Below are positions 42,943-52,073 of a stretch of DNA of 64,000 nt, one piece after another. The notes beneath the pieces are model-generated. The model searched no databases. It saw nothing but the letters and a program-made list of their open reading frames with translations, and was not told the origin of the DNA. This stretch comes from JADJPO01 sp963724535 (lineage in GTDB: Bacteria > Actinomycetota > Actinomycetes > Actinomycetales > Kineosporiaceae). The stretch spans positions 1 through 64,000 of the forward strand of contig CAVRVD010000015.1 of the NCBI GenBank assembly GCA_963724535.1. Direction: 5' to 3'. The translations under genes and the position numbers were made by a program. The first letter of the stretch is position 1. Every line of letters starts with the position of its first letter.

Positions 42943-43461
42943 TCAGGACAACGGCAGCTCGACGAGGCCTGCGGCGGCCAAGGGGTGCCGGATGAGCTGG
43001 ATCAACGACATTCCGAGACCGTAGGTGAGCACCCGGCGGGGCAGCGGGATGCGCAGGAAACACCCACCGGGCAGATCGAGCTCGCCGTGCGCGATGATCG
43101 CATCGATCCGGCCCCCCGCTGCCAGCCCACGGATGTGCGAGTCGCCAGTGTCGAGGATCTCGGCCCGTGACTGGAACTGGATCGTCGAGGGCGGGCCGAC
43201 GGGCGCCCGGCGGATCGGAACGACAACCGCCACGTTCGGGTTGGCGGCGATGTTGCGCCCCTTGCGGCTGGCTCGTCCCGTGCTCACGTACAGGGCGCCG
43301 TGGACGGCCTGGTAGAGCACCCCGGCCACATGGGGATGGCCTGCGGGTGAGGTGGTGGCCAGGGTGCAGAAGGTGTGTTTGCCCAGGGCCGCCAAGGTGG
43401 CGTCAGGGTCGGGCCGGTGCAGCGTCGGTGGGACTGTCAGCTGGGTCTGTATCTCGCTCAT
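42943..43461 (-). CDS. Pyridoxamine-5'-phosphate-oxidase-like (PPOX) flavin-binding protein
   Basis: 172 residues from ATG 43461 (ATG 43497 also in frame). Split-barrel fold: FCTLATTSPAGHPHVAGV (FMN phosphate region), ALYVSTGRASRKGRNIAANPNVAVVV and the C-terminal half with IDAIIAHGELDLPGG. Such proteins bind FMN, F420 or haem and reduce or oxidise small molecules. The AraC-family gene starts divergently 80 bp away and is the likely regulator. Cofactor uncertain. Confidence 0.8.
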   Translation of the reverse strand: MSEIQTQLTVPPTLHRPDPDATLAALGKHTFCTLATTSPAGHPHVAGVLYQAVHGALYVSTGRASRKGRNIAANPNVAVVVPIRRAPVGPPSTIQFQSRAEILDTGDSHIRGLAAGGRIDAIIAHGELDLPGGCFLRIPLPRRVLTYGLGMSLIQLIRHPLAAAGLVELPLS

Positions 43462-43529
43462 GGAGCCACCGTAGGGTGCGGTGTAGTGCCTATCCATGAC
43501 GCAGACGCTCTCCTCCATACGCGATCGTC

Positions 43530-43535
43530 TACGAT
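43530..43535 (+). promoter_or_regulatory. -10 box TACGAT before the AraC gene
   Basis: TACGAT, 6-nt spacer, GTG 43542; predicts a leaderless mRNA. Confidence 0.5.
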
Positions 43536-43541
43536 TCCCGC

Positions 43542-44486
43542 GTGGATTCCCTTGCCGGTCTGTTGCAGGGCAACCGCGCACACGGCGCGTTCGTGCTGCG
43601 CGCCGTCCTTGAGCCGCCGTGGAGCCTGCGCATCCAGGACCGCGCGCCACTGACTCTGGTCACCCTGATCGCGGGCTCGGCGTGGGTGATGCGCCCGAAC
43701 GCCGAGCCGGTGCAGATTGCGCCGGGCGAGCTCGCCGTCATCCAGGCGGGCGATCCCTACCTCGTGGCCGACGACCCGGCGACCGCCCCACAGGTGGTGA
43801 TCCACCCGGGGCAAAGGTGTGCGACGGTCGACGGCATCGATGTGGCGATGTCGATGTCACTGGGGGTCCGGACGTGGGGAAACGACCCCGACGGGTCGAC
43901 GACGATGCTCATCGGTGTCTATCGGCTCGACACCGAGGTCAGCCGCAGGCTGCTGCGCGCTCTGCCGGCCTCGTTCGCCGTACCGTCCTCCGAGGCGACC
44001 CGGCCCATCCTGGACCTGCTGGTCCGCGAAGCAGGCAAGGAGGAGCCCGGACAGGAGGCGATACTTGATCGGCTGCTTGACCTGCTGGTCATGACTGCGG
44101 TGCGGGACTGGTTCTCCCGCAACGACGTTCACGCTCCCGGGTGGTACAGCGCGCACGGGGACCCCGTGGTCGGCCCGGCGCTGCGAATCATGTACAACCA
44201 CCCCGCCGAACCCTGGACGGTGGCTCGGCTCGCCGGTGAGATCGGCGTGTCCCGCGCCGGCCTGGCCCGCCGCTTCACCTCGTTGGTCGGCGACTCGCCC
44301 ATGGCCTTCCTCACCGAGTGGCGGCTGACCCTTGCCGCGGACCTGCTCCGGGACGACGAGCTCACCCTGACCGCCGTCGCTGGTCGTGTCGGCTACGCCA
44401 CGCCGTTCGGGCTGAGTGCGGCGTTCAAGCGCCGCTTCGGCGTGAGCCCCAAGGAGTTCCGCGCCAGGAGGACCGGGGCGGCGTAG
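43542..44486 (+). CDS. AraC-family regulator with N-terminal cupin
   Basis: 314 residues. N-terminal cupin_6/AraC-binding domain (FVLRAVLEPPWSLRI, WVMRPNAEPVQIAPGELAVI) and a C-terminal double helix-turn-helix: PWTVARLAGEIGVSRAGLAR and LTAVAGRVGYATPFGLSAAF, ending FGVSPKEFR. Regulators of this type sense a small molecule and usually act on an adjacent divergent oxidoreductase gene, which here is PPOX. GTG start, leaderless promoter. Confidence 0.9.
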   Translation: MDSLAGLLQGNRAHGAFVLRAVLEPPWSLRIQDRAPLTLVTLIAGSAWVMRPNAEPVQIAPGELAVIQAGDPYLVADDPATAPQVVIHPGQRCATVDGIDVAMSMSLGVRTWGNDPDGSTTMLIGVYRLDTEVSRRLLRALPASFAVPSSEATRPILDLLVREAGKEEPGQEAILDRLLDLLVMTAVRDWFSRNDVHAPGWYSAHGDPVVGPALRIMYNHPAEPWTVARLAGEIGVSRAGLARRFTSLVGDSPMAFLTEWRLTLAADLLRDDELTLTAVAGRVGYATPFGLSAAFKRRFGVSPKEFRARRTGAA

Positions 44487-44505
44487 CGGCAACCACGGTA
44501 CTGGG

Positions 44506-44540
44506 TCGTGGGTAGTGGGTAGTGGGTAGTGGGTAGTGGG
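44506..44540 (+). repeat. 7-bp tandem repeat GGGTAGT
   Basis: About four to five copies between the AraC gene and the convergent ATPase gene. Probably a neutral slippage repeat. Confidence 0.7.
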
Positions 44541-44545
44541 CAGAC

Positions 44546-45745
44546 TCAATCGCCATGTGAGCGCAGGTAGCGCCCGAAGTGCGGCACGGTGAACGCGATC
44601 CGACCGCGCTCCCCGCTGTACACCAGGCCCTTCTTGATCAAGGCGTCCCGGGCCGGGGACAACGACTGCGGCTTGCGGCCGAGCAGTTCGGCGATCGAGG
44701 AGGTGGACGCGGCAGCGGCGGCGTCGTCCGAGACCTCCCCGTCCGTCGCGTCGGCCATCGCCCGCAGGTACTCGCGCTCGGCGGGGGTGGCCCGTTCGAA
44801 CCGGGAGCCGAAGAACCCGACGGCCAACTCCGCCTCGGCCTCGGGCGCAGCGACGCGCACGTCGTCCGCGGTGATCGGGCTGCGTGGTGCGACGTCCCAG
44901 GCGACCTTGCCATAGGCCTGGATGAAGTAGGGGTACCCCGCGGTCGCGGCATACATCGACTCGAGCGCCTCGGCGCTGAACTCGGCGTCCTCCTCCTTGG
45001 CCGGGGCGGTCAGCGCCCGGTCGGCGGCCTCCCGGTTCAGCCGGTCGATACGCGCGTAGCGGAACAGTCTCTCGCTGTAGGACTTGCTCGCCGAGAGCAC
45101 CGCCGGCAGGTGCGGCAGCCCGGCCCCTACCACGACGAACGGCAGCCCGGTCTGGCTGATCTCATGCGCCGCCGCGCACAGCGCCGACACGTCGTCGGCA
45201 CCGAGGTCCTGCATCTCGTCGATGAACACCGCGACGCCGCGGCCGCAGTCGGCGGCCAGCCCGCCGACGTCCACCAGCAGCTCGACCAGGTCGATCTCGA
45301 TGTCCCCGGAGTCGGCCCGGCCAGGGACCGAGGGCGCATCGATGCCCGGCTGCCAGCGGTCGCGAAGCTTGGCCGACGGCGTGTTCTCCTTGAGCGCGAA
45401 AGACTTCAACACCCCGAGCACATGCTCGGCCTCGCTCGCCGGTCCGGCTAGCTCCCGGACGGCGAGGTGCAGTGCCGCGGCCAACGGGCGCCGCAGCGAC
45501 TGCTCGGGGCGGGCCTCCAGCTTGCCGGTGCCCCACCCGCGACGGACCGCCTGCGAGCGCAACGTGTTGAGCAGCACGGTCTTTCCGACACCACGCAGCC
45601 CAGTGAGCACGATGCTGCGTTCCGGCCGGCCCTTGGCCACCCGTTCCAACACCACCTCGAAGGCCTCGAGCTCGCCGTCACGACCGGCCAGCTCCGGCGG
45701 ACGCTGCCCCGCGCCGGGGGCGTAGGGGTTGCGGACCGGATCCAT
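44546..45745 (-). CDS. AAA/STAND-type P-loop ATPase
   Basis: 399 residues. LAGRDGELEAF near the N-terminus, Walker A LTGLRGVGKTVLL (~residues 47-59), Walker B VAVFIDEMQDL, a sensor region FVVVGAGLPHLP and YPYFIQAYG in the lid, then a winged-helix-like C-terminus (SSIAELLGRKPQSLSPARDALIKKGLV). This is the AAA_16/archaeal-ATPase/Orc1-like layout. Some relatives are paired with toxin or nuclease genes, but none is adjacent here. Function unknown; cytoplasmic. Leaderless promoter 6 nt upstream of the ATG. Confidence 0.8.
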   Translation of the reverse strand: MDPVRNPYAPGAGQRPPELAGRDGELEAFEVVLERVAKGRPERSIVLTGLRGVGKTVLLNTLRSQAVRRGWGTGKLEARPEQSLRRPLAAALHLAVRELAGPASEAEHVLGVLKSFALKENTPSAKLRDRWQPGIDAPSVPGRADSGDIEIDLVELLVDVGGLAADCGRGVAVFIDEMQDLGADDVSALCAAAHEISQTGLPFVVVGAGLPHLPAVLSASKSYSERLFRYARIDRLNREAADRALTAPAKEEDAEFSAEALESMYAATAGYPYFIQAYGKVAWDVAPRSPITADDVRVAAPEAEAELAVGFFGSRFERATPAEREYLRAMADATDGEVSDDAAAAASTSSIAELLGRKPQSLSPARDALIKKGLVYSGERGRIAFTVPHFGRYLRSHGD

Positions 45746-45751
45746 TCGACC

Positions 45752-45757
45752 ACCGTA
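45752..45757 (-). promoter_or_regulatory. -10 box TACGGT before the ATPase gene
   Basis: Minus strand TACGGT, 6-nt spacer, ATG 45745; predicts a leaderless mRNA. Confidence 0.45.
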
Positions 45758-45946
45758 TCTGCGTGTCTAGGGTCAGCCTGAGATTGACCCATACACCGCA
45801 ACAGCGTGTCGCGTATCGGTGCATCGCACTCATCCAGGGCATCCCACCCCGAACGGCCGACCGTAACCACCGTGTGCGTCGAGGTCCGTGGGTCTGGGCC
45901 CGGATTTGGGCCCGTGGGCCCTGCCTACTGGCCCACCCGCAGGACG

Positions 45947-46170
45947 ATGATCAGAATGAGTCGGCGGTCCGGACGCGGCGCAGCCTGGCCAGGGCGCTCG
46001 AGGCCGCCGGCTCGGCGCGACCGCGGCGCGACGACGACGGAGCATGCGGGGGTCATCGTCGTCGCCGCCGTGGTCGTCGCGACGTGGCCACGAGCATCGT
46101 CGACGCCGGGGAGCACCCCGCCGCGTACCGCCCATCCGCGGGGCTGTCGATCGCTGTGTATTCGGCTCTC
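45947..46170 (+). pseudogene. Possible TadE/Flp-pilin-like N-terminal fragment
   Basis: From ATG 45947 a basic stretch leads to RRDRGATTTEHAGVIVVAAV, which resembles the D-R-G-A-(T/A)-x-E-(Y/H)-A-G plus hydrophobic helix start of actinobacterial Flp/TadE-type proteins. After the helix the frame turns into Pro/Ser/Arg-rich text; another frame carries ATSIVDAGEHPAAY and stops at 46173. If real, it is a frameshifted remnant. The match is short. Confidence 0.25.
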
Positions 46171-46223
46171 TAGCGTCTGTCCCATACAGCTGGATAGAGC
46201 GCGAGCGAACTGGCCCGTCCGAC

Positions 46224-47186
46224 TCAGCCGTCGGACTGGACGTGCAGCGGTGGGTCCTCGGGCGACTGGGGCCTCAGGGTCCGGTTCGCCGCAGGCTCGG
46301 CGATCTCGGCCCGGAACGGGCTGGCCGGATAGGTGCCCAGCATTCGGGTCTGCACCGAGAAGAAGGCCAGCTCCTCCAGGGCCAGGGCCAGCGAGACGTC
46401 CTTGGGATGACCCTCGACGTCGGCGTAGAACTGGGTGGCGAAGAAGGTGCCGCCGAGCTGATAGCTCTCCAGCTTGGTCATGTTCACACCGTTGGTGGCG
46501 AACCCGCCCATCGCCTTGTACAAGGCCGCCGGCACGTTGCGGACCCGGAACACGAACGTCGTGATCATCGGGCCGTCACCGGGCGGGAACTCCCTCGGCT
46601 CGCGGGCCAGCACCAGGAACCGGGTGGTGTTGCGGTGCTCGTCCTCGACGTCCTCCGCCAGGATCTGCAGCCCGTACAGCGACGCCGCCAACCGCGGCGC
46701 CAGCGCGGCGATGCTCGGATCGCCCAGCTCGGCCACCTCGCGAGCCGCGCCCGCGGTGTCGTCGGCGACGTGCGCGGTCCACCCGTTCTCCCGCACGATC
46801 CGGCGACACTGCCCGAGGCCGTGGATGTGGCTGCGCACCCGCTTCACCCCGGAGGCCGTCGAGCCCGGCACGCCCATCAGCTGGAAGTGGATGGGGGCGA
46901 AGTGCTCCCCGACGATGTACAGCCCCGACTCGGGCAGCAGATGGTGGATGTCGGCCACCCGTCCGGCGATCGAGTTCTCGATCGGGATCATCGCCAGCTC
47001 AGCCAGGCCCGAGTCCACCGCCTCGAAGGCGTCGTCGAAGCTGGGGCAGGGCAGCGGCGCCAGATCGGGGTAGACCTCACGGCAGGCCGCGTCGGAGTTG
47101 GCGCCGGGTTCGCCCTGATACGCGATCCGGCCTCGGGTGAGGCTCAACGGCCCGGTACTCGCCGGGTCCTTGGTCGCAGCGTTCAC
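46224..47186 (-). CDS. pheA: Prephenate dehydratase
   Basis: 320 residues from GTG 47186 (-10 box TACCCT 8 nt upstream). The two-lobed catalytic domain has RIAYQGEPGANSD, IPIENSIAGRV and NTTRFLVLA (catalytic Thr-Arg-Phe); the ACT regulatory domain follows with ITTFVFRVRN and LESYQLGGTFFATQFYADVEG (usually ESRP, here ESYQ). Converts prephenate to phenylpyruvate; the ACT domain normally gives feedback inhibition by phenylalanine, and the ESYQ change may alter this. Monofunctional, with chorismate mutase encoded separately at 37.6 kb. Confidence 0.92.
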   Translation of the reverse strand: MNAATKDPASTGPLSLTRGRIAYQGEPGANSDAACREVYPDLAPLPCPSFDDAFEAVDSGLAELAMIPIENSIAGRVADIHHLLPESGLYIVGEHFAPIHFQLMGVPGSTASGVKRVRSHIHGLGQCRRIVRENGWTAHVADDTAGAAREVAELGDPSIAALAPRLAASLYGLQILAEDVEDEHRNTTRFLVLAREPREFPPGDGPMITTFVFRVRNVPAALYKAMGGFATNGVNMTKLESYQLGGTFFATQFYADVEGHPKDVSLALALEELAFFSVQTRMLGTYPASPFRAEIAEPAANRTLRPQSPEDPPLHVQSDG

Positions 47187-47194
47187 GACCCACC

Positions 47195-47200
47195 AGGGTA
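47195..47200 (-). promoter_or_regulatory. -10 box TACCCT before pheA
   Basis: Minus strand TACCCT, 8-nt spacer, GTG 47186; short-leader or leaderless mRNA. Confidence 0.35.
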
Positions 47201-47262
47201 CGGGCTCGGCGGACGACAGCCCATCGGGGCCCGGTAGCGCGAGCCGGGACACCGGCTCCTGC

Positions 47263-49011
47263 TCATCCGGAGTAGGTGTCCTGCAGGACCGGCTCGCCGG
47301 TCTCGTCCGATCGCCACTCCCGGGACGGGACGGCGGCCCGCGCCGTCCGCTTGGAGTAGTAGTAGATCCGTTTCAGGTTGTTGATCAGGTCCATCTCCAG
47401 CTTGTAGGCGGCCACCCGGTTCGGCTCATCGGCGACGAGCCGCTCGACCTGGTGCATGGCGGCGGCCCGCTCCAGACTGTTGATCTCCTCCTTCATGGCG
47501 GACACCATCTGGGTGGCCTCCCGGTTGCGCTGGGTGGCGGCCACCATGGCGCCGTCGAAGCCGCGCCGCACCGCCTCGTGCAGATCGTTGATCACCGCCC
47601 TGGTGCTGGGACTGACAGTGATGCCGTTCTCGATCCGCCCGTAGCCGAGGGAGACCATGTTGGTCTCGATGATGTCGCCGATCGCCTCGAGGTTGTTCAC
47701 CGCCTCCATCAACCCGACCAGCTCATGGGAGGCGTCGTCGCTCAAGGGTCGCCGGCTGATTAGCCCGAGGTACTCCACGATGTGTCCGTGCAGTGCGTCG
47801 ATCTCGTTGTCGCGGGCCTCCAGGGCGGTCAGGTCGGACCGGGTGCCGTCCAGGACGACGGGCAGCGAGTCGCGCAGCATGTCCCGGACCCGGTCGGACA
47901 GCCGACCGACCTCGAGCCGGGCCCGGTCCAGAGCCAGCGGCGGGGTGCGCAGCAGCTCGGTGTCGAGGTACTTGGCCTTGATCTCCTCCTCGATCTTCTC
48001 CGGGCGGTCCGGCACCAGGCGTTCGATCAGCCGCACGAAGGCCGGCAGGAAGACGAGGAAGATGATCGTGTTCGTCACGTTGAAGATGGTGTGCGCGTTG
48101 GCGATCTCACGCGGCAGCCCGCCGCCGATCCGGGTCACCAGGTCGGCGAGCATGCCGATGAACGGAAGGAAGATCAGCACCCCGCCGACGTTGAAGCCGG
48201 TGTGGATCGCCGCAGCGCGCAACGCCGTGCGTGGCTTGCCCAACGAGGCGAGCAGCGCCGTCACACAGGTGCCGATGTTCGCCCCCAGGATCAGCGCGAT
48301 CCCCGCATCCAGCGGCAGCAGCCCCTGTGCGGCCAGGACGATCACCAGAGCCGTCGTCGCCGAGGACGACTGGACGATGGCAGTGAACGCCGCGCCGACC
48401 AGGATGCCGAGCAGCGGCGAGCCCAGCGAGATCATCAGGTCGGTGAACGCCGGCTCCTCGCGCAGAGGGCTCATCGCGTCGCCCATCACCGTCATGCCGA
48501 AGAAGATCAGGCCCAGACCCATCAGGGCCGTCCCGCGGGCCTTGGTCTCCTCCTTCTTGCCGGTCGCCGAGATCAGGAAACCGACAGCGACGATGCCGAG
48601 CGCGTACTTGGTCACGTCGAAGGCGATGATCTGAGCCGTGACCGTCGTGCCGATGTTGGCACCGATGATCACCCCGGCGGCCTGGGTCAACGTCATCAGG
48701 CCGGAGGTGACGAACCCGACCACGAGCACCGTCGTGACCGACGAGGACTGGATCACCGCGGTCACCCCGGCGCCGGTGGCGACGCCCGCGAACCGGTTGG
48801 TCGTGAGCTTGGCCAGGATCTGCCGCATCCGCTCACCGGCGACCGCGCGGAGCGCCTCCGTCATCCGGTCCATGCCGTGCAGGAACAGCGCCAATCCCCC
48901 GAATAGGGTGATCAGTAGCACGACGACGTCGATCCCCCCGTCCCCGGTCTCGGCCTCGGCGGCCGCAAGGGCCGACGGAACAGCGAGGAGTCGCTCCGTG
49001 AACGGGGACAT
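47263..49011 (-). CDS. Na/Pi-cotransporter family protein (NptA/YjbB-like)
   Basis: 582 residues from ATG 49011; the frame extends upstream without protein-like content. Two inverted repeats of the Na/Pi-cotransporter fold, each with the QSSS motif: TAVIQSSSVTTVLVV and TAIVQSSSATTALVIV, also GANIGTTVTAQ and GANIGTCVTALL. The C-terminal ~180 residues form a PhoU-like helical domain with KEEINSLERAAAMHQVERL. It moves phosphate with sodium across the membrane, import or export; the bacterial members with PhoU tails are often exporters. Confidence 0.9.
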   Translation of the reverse strand: MSPFTERLLAVPSALAAAEAETGDGGIDVVVLLITLFGGLALFLHGMDRMTEALRAVAGERMRQILAKLTTNRFAGVATGAGVTAVIQSSSVTTVLVVGFVTSGLMTLTQAAGVIIGANIGTTVTAQIIAFDVTKYALGIVAVGFLISATGKKEETKARGTALMGLGLIFFGMTVMGDAMSPLREEPAFTDLMISLGSPLLGILVGAAFTAIVQSSSATTALVIVLAAQGLLPLDAGIALILGANIGTCVTALLASLGKPRTALRAAAIHTGFNVGGVLIFLPFIGMLADLVTRIGGGLPREIANAHTIFNVTNTIIFLVFLPAFVRLIERLVPDRPEKIEEEIKAKYLDTELLRTPPLALDRARLEVGRLSDRVRDMLRDSLPVVLDGTRSDLTALEARDNEIDALHGHIVEYLGLISRRPLSDDASHELVGLMEAVNNLEAIGDIIETNMVSLGYGRIENGITVSPSTRAVINDLHEAVRRGFDGAMVAATQRNREATQMVSAMKEEINSLERAAAMHQVERLVADEPNRVAAYKLEMDLINNLKRIYYYSKRTARAAVPSREWRSDETGEPVLQDTYSG

Positions 49012-49183
49012 GAGCTGCACGTTAACGACCGGGAAACGACGCCGCCAGTGTCTCGCTGGTCCTGACTTTCCAGGGCGACCCGGTCGTTGAGCACGTCGAA
49101 CCGCTCCGAGCGACCTCTGGACCACGCCCCCGCCACCCCTGTCTCGAAGTGACAGCGGGCCACGGTGGCACCACCATCGGCCA

Positions 49184-50686
49184 ATGGCTCCATCGACCCC
49201 GGCGCCCCCCAGGACCGCCGCATCGCCCGGCACCGCCCTGCGCGACCCGTCGGACCTGCGTCGACGGGTACTGCTGGCGCTGGTCGCCACCGGACTGGCC
49301 GCGGTCCCGTTCACGATCCTGTTGCTCGCGGTCGCCACCAGATCAGACTGGCTGGCCAGGCTGGACAGCATCGGGACCGACCAGGTCCATGTGGTCGTTT
49401 ACGGGCAACCATGGCTGTGGGACCTGCTGCGGGTGATCTCCACGGTCACCGAACCGCGGTACCTGCACTCGGTGGCCCTGGTCGTCGCGATCACGCTGTG
49501 GGTCCGGGGGCGCCGCAACGGCGCCGTCTGGCTGGTGGTCACGATCGCCTCGGGCTGGCTGCTCTCAGCCGTGGTCAAGGAGCTGGTCCAGCGGGCCCGC
49601 CCGGAGATCGCCGACGCCCTGATGGCAGGCGGCTACAGCTTCCCCTCCGGTCATGCCCTCAACTCGATGCTGTTCGCCGCCTGCATGGTGGTGCTGTTCA
49701 ACCCCTACCTGCCCGGACGGCGCCGGGTGGGCCAGTGGGCGGTGGCTGGGGCCTTCGTCCTCCTGGTCGGGTTGGACCGGATCGCGTTGGGAGTCCACTA
49801 CATCAGCGACGTGCTGGCCGCCTGGGTGATCGCCCTGGCCGTCGTGGCCGCTTCCATGGCCGCCTTCGGCCTGTCCCTGACCACACCGGGCGCCGACCTG
49901 GCCGACCAGGACGACGCGGCCCCCGACGACACGCCCGCGAGCGGCCCCGCCGGCGACGCGGTGCCCGCCCGCCCGATCCGGTCTGCCAGGCAGCAGGGCC
50001 CGACCGCTCCGCCGGGTCTGGGCTCGCAGATCGCCGCGATCGCCGTCCGGCTCGTACCCGGCTGGGTCGGGATCTGGGCCGTGCTGGTCGGCCTGGGACT
50101 CCTGGTCACCCGGGCCATGGACGGCGTCTGGCCGATGACCGCCGAGGACCGGGTGAACACCACGTTCGAGGCCAGTCGCACCGCGGCCGGCAACGCGGTG
50201 AGCTTCGTGATGAGCGAGCTGGGAAGCACCCTGACCATCGTCGCGATCTGCGTCGTGATGGTCGCTGTGCTGCGGCGCCGGCTCGGCCGTTGGCGCGAGT
50301 CGCTGTTCGTCGCGCTATGCACGCTCGGGCAGTCACTGGTCTTCTACTTCACCACCCTGGCCATCGACCGCGAGCGCCCCGATGTGGACAAGCTGGACGA
50401 GTCGCCGCCGACCTCGAGCTTCCCCAGCGGACACACCAGTGCCTCGATCGCGCTGTACGTGAGCCTGGCGATCGTCGTCCACCGCACCGTCGAACGGGTC
50501 TGGCTGCGCCGGCTCCTCGTGATCGCGCTGGTCAGCGCTCCGGTCATGGTGGGCCTGGCCCGGCTGTACCGCGGCATGCACCACCCCAGCGACCTGGTCG
50601 GCGCCCTGGTCAACGCGGGCCTGGTGATCCTGGTGACGGACCAGACCCTGAAGGCGGTGCTCGGACCGGACCGTCGTCGCTGGTGA
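49184..50686 (+). CDS. Tandem PAP2-family phosphatase with two catalytic domains
   Basis: 500 residues carrying two complete PAP2 modules in one chain. Domain 1 (~residues 25-240): KELVQRARP, SFPSGHALN, LDRIALGVHYISDV. Domain 2 (~290-500): DRERPDV, SFPSGHTSA, RLYRGMHHPSDL. Each has its own set of membrane helices; a ~50-residue Asp/Ala/Pro-rich linker joins them. Single PAP2 enzymes dephosphorylate phosphatidate, undecaprenyl diphosphate or similar lipids at the outer membrane face. Both active sites look intact. ATG 49184 has no strong ribosome site. Confidence 0.9.
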   Translation: MAPSTPAPPRTAASPGTALRDPSDLRRRVLLALVATGLAAVPFTILLLAVATRSDWLARLDSIGTDQVHVVVYGQPWLWDLLRVISTVTEPRYLHSVALVVAITLWVRGRRNGAVWLVVTIASGWLLSAVVKELVQRARPEIADALMAGGYSFPSGHALNSMLFAACMVVLFNPYLPGRRRVGQWAVAGAFVLLVGLDRIALGVHYISDVLAAWVIALAVVAASMAAFGLSLTTPGADLADQDDAAPDDTPASGPAGDAVPARPIRSARQQGPTAPPGLGSQIAAIAVRLVPGWVGIWAVLVGLGLLVTRAMDGVWPMTAEDRVNTTFEASRTAAGNAVSFVMSELGSTLTIVAICVVMVAVLRRRLGRWRESLFVALCTLGQSLVFYFTTLAIDRERPDVDKLDESPPTSSFPSGHTSASIALYVSLAIVVHRTVERVWLRRLLVIALVSAPVMVGLARLYRGMHHPSDLVGALVNAGLVILVTDQTLKAVLGPDRRRW

Positions 50687-50770
50687 CCCGGCCGCGGTGA
50701 CACCCCTCCGGACCGACCGCCCGGTGATTGTGGCCTCACCTGGGGGTTCGCCGTGCGCGATGATCTGGCC

Positions 50771-52015
50771 ATGACCGACGTCCCCCTGGCCCGGCGACTC
50801 GGCACGGTCGACGCCGTCGTGATCGGGCTGGGCGCGATGGTCGGCGCCGGGGTCTTCGCCGCGTTCACCCCGGCGGCCCAGGCCGCCGGCTCCGGGCTGC
50901 TGCTCGGCCTGGCCGTGGCCGCGGTCGTGGCCTACTGCAACGCAACGTCCTCGGCGCGGCTCGCCGCGTTGTATCCCACCTCCGGCGGTACCTACGTCTA
51001 CGGGCGGGAGCGGCTCGGCGCCTTCTGGGGGTACCTGGCCGGCTGGGGGTTCGTGGTCGGCAAGACGGCCTCGTGCGCCGCCATGGCACTGACCGTCGGG
51101 CTGTACCTCTGGCCGGAACGCGCGCACCTGGTCGCCGTCCTGGCCGTCCTGGCGCTGACCGCAGCCAGCTACGCCGGCGCGCAGAAGACCGTCTGGCTGA
51201 CCGCGGCGCTGCTGGCCGTCGTCCTGGCGGCACTGGCTGCCGTGGTGATCGTGGCGCTGGTCGGCGGGCGCCCGGACGCCGCGGCGGGCGCCGACGGCGG
51301 CGACGGCGAGGTGACCGCCTACGGGGTGCTGCAGGCCGCCGGACTGCTGTTCTTCGCCTTCGCCGGCTATGCCCGGATCGCCACCCTCGGCGAGGAGGTC
51401 CGCGACCCGCGCCGGACCATCGGCCGGGCGATCCCGATCGCACTCGGCATCGCCCTGGCCGTCTACGCCATCGTGGCGATCGCCGTCCTCGCCGTCCTGG
51501 GTCCGTCCCAGCTCGCCGCGACGAGCGCCCCGCTGGCTGAGACGGTCCGCGCCGCCGGCGCGCCCGGACTGGTCGGGCTCGTCGTGGTGGCCGCCGCCCT
51601 GGCCGCGCTCGGCTCGCTGCTGTCGCTGCTGCTCGGGGTGTCCCGGACGACACTGGCCATGGCCCGGGACGGACACCTGCCGCGGTCACTGGCCGCCGTG
51701 CACCCGACCCGGCGGATCCCGCACCACGCCGAGCTCGCAGTGGGCGCGGTGGTCGCCGTGGCGGCCGGCCTGGTCGACCTGCGGTCCGCGATCGGGTTCT
51801 CCTCGTTCGCGGTTCTGGTCTACTACGCGGTGGCCAACGCCTCGGCGTGGACGCTGCGCGCCGACGAGGGCCGCCCGCCCCGGGCGGTGCCGGCCGTGGG
51901 TCTGGTCGGGTGCCTGGTCCTGGCGGTCAGCCTGCCGGCGATCTCGGTGGCGACCGGGGCGACCGTGCTGGCGCTCGGCGCGGTGCTGTACGCCGTCCGA
52001 CGGGCCAGCGCCTGA
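50771..52015 (+). CDS. APC-family amino-acid permease
   Basis: 414 residues from ATG 50771 (GTG 50753 is six codons upstream). About twelve helices. APC features: GLGAMVGAGVFAAF in helix 1 (substrate-binding G-A-G), PTSGGTYVYGRERLG in helix 3 region and FFAFAGYARIATLGEEVRDPRR in helix 6 and the following loop. It probably takes up amino acids with protons; specificity unknown. Followed by tpx after 58 bp. Confidence 0.88.
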   Translation: MTDVPLARRLGTVDAVVIGLGAMVGAGVFAAFTPAAQAAGSGLLLGLAVAAVVAYCNATSSARLAALYPTSGGTYVYGRERLGAFWGYLAGWGFVVGKTASCAAMALTVGLYLWPERAHLVAVLAVLALTAASYAGAQKTVWLTAALLAVVLAALAAVVIVALVGGRPDAAAGADGGDGEVTAYGVLQAAGLLFFAFAGYARIATLGEEVRDPRRTIGRAIPIALGIALAVYAIVAIAVLAVLGPSQLAATSAPLAETVRAAGAPGLVGLVVVAAALAALGSLLSLLLGVSRTTLAMARDGHLPRSLAAVHPTRRIPHHAELAVGAVVAVAAGLVDLRSAIGFSSFAVLVYYAVANASAWTLRADEGRPPRAVPAVGLVGCLVLAVSLPAISVATGATVLALGAVLYAVRRASA

Positions 52016-52073
52016 CAACGCTGACCCGGGGCCCGACGCGCGCGGCCGAACGGCGTCTGCGAGGATCCCGGCC

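Larger units (their letters stand above)
45746..46223. other. 478-bp region with only a possible pilin-like remnant
   Basis: Divergent on the left (ATPase) and at the end of pheA on the right. Long rightward frames here translate to Arg/Pro/Ser-rich text without ribosome sites. The one feature of note is the fragment at 45947-46170, listed separately. Confidence 0.5.
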
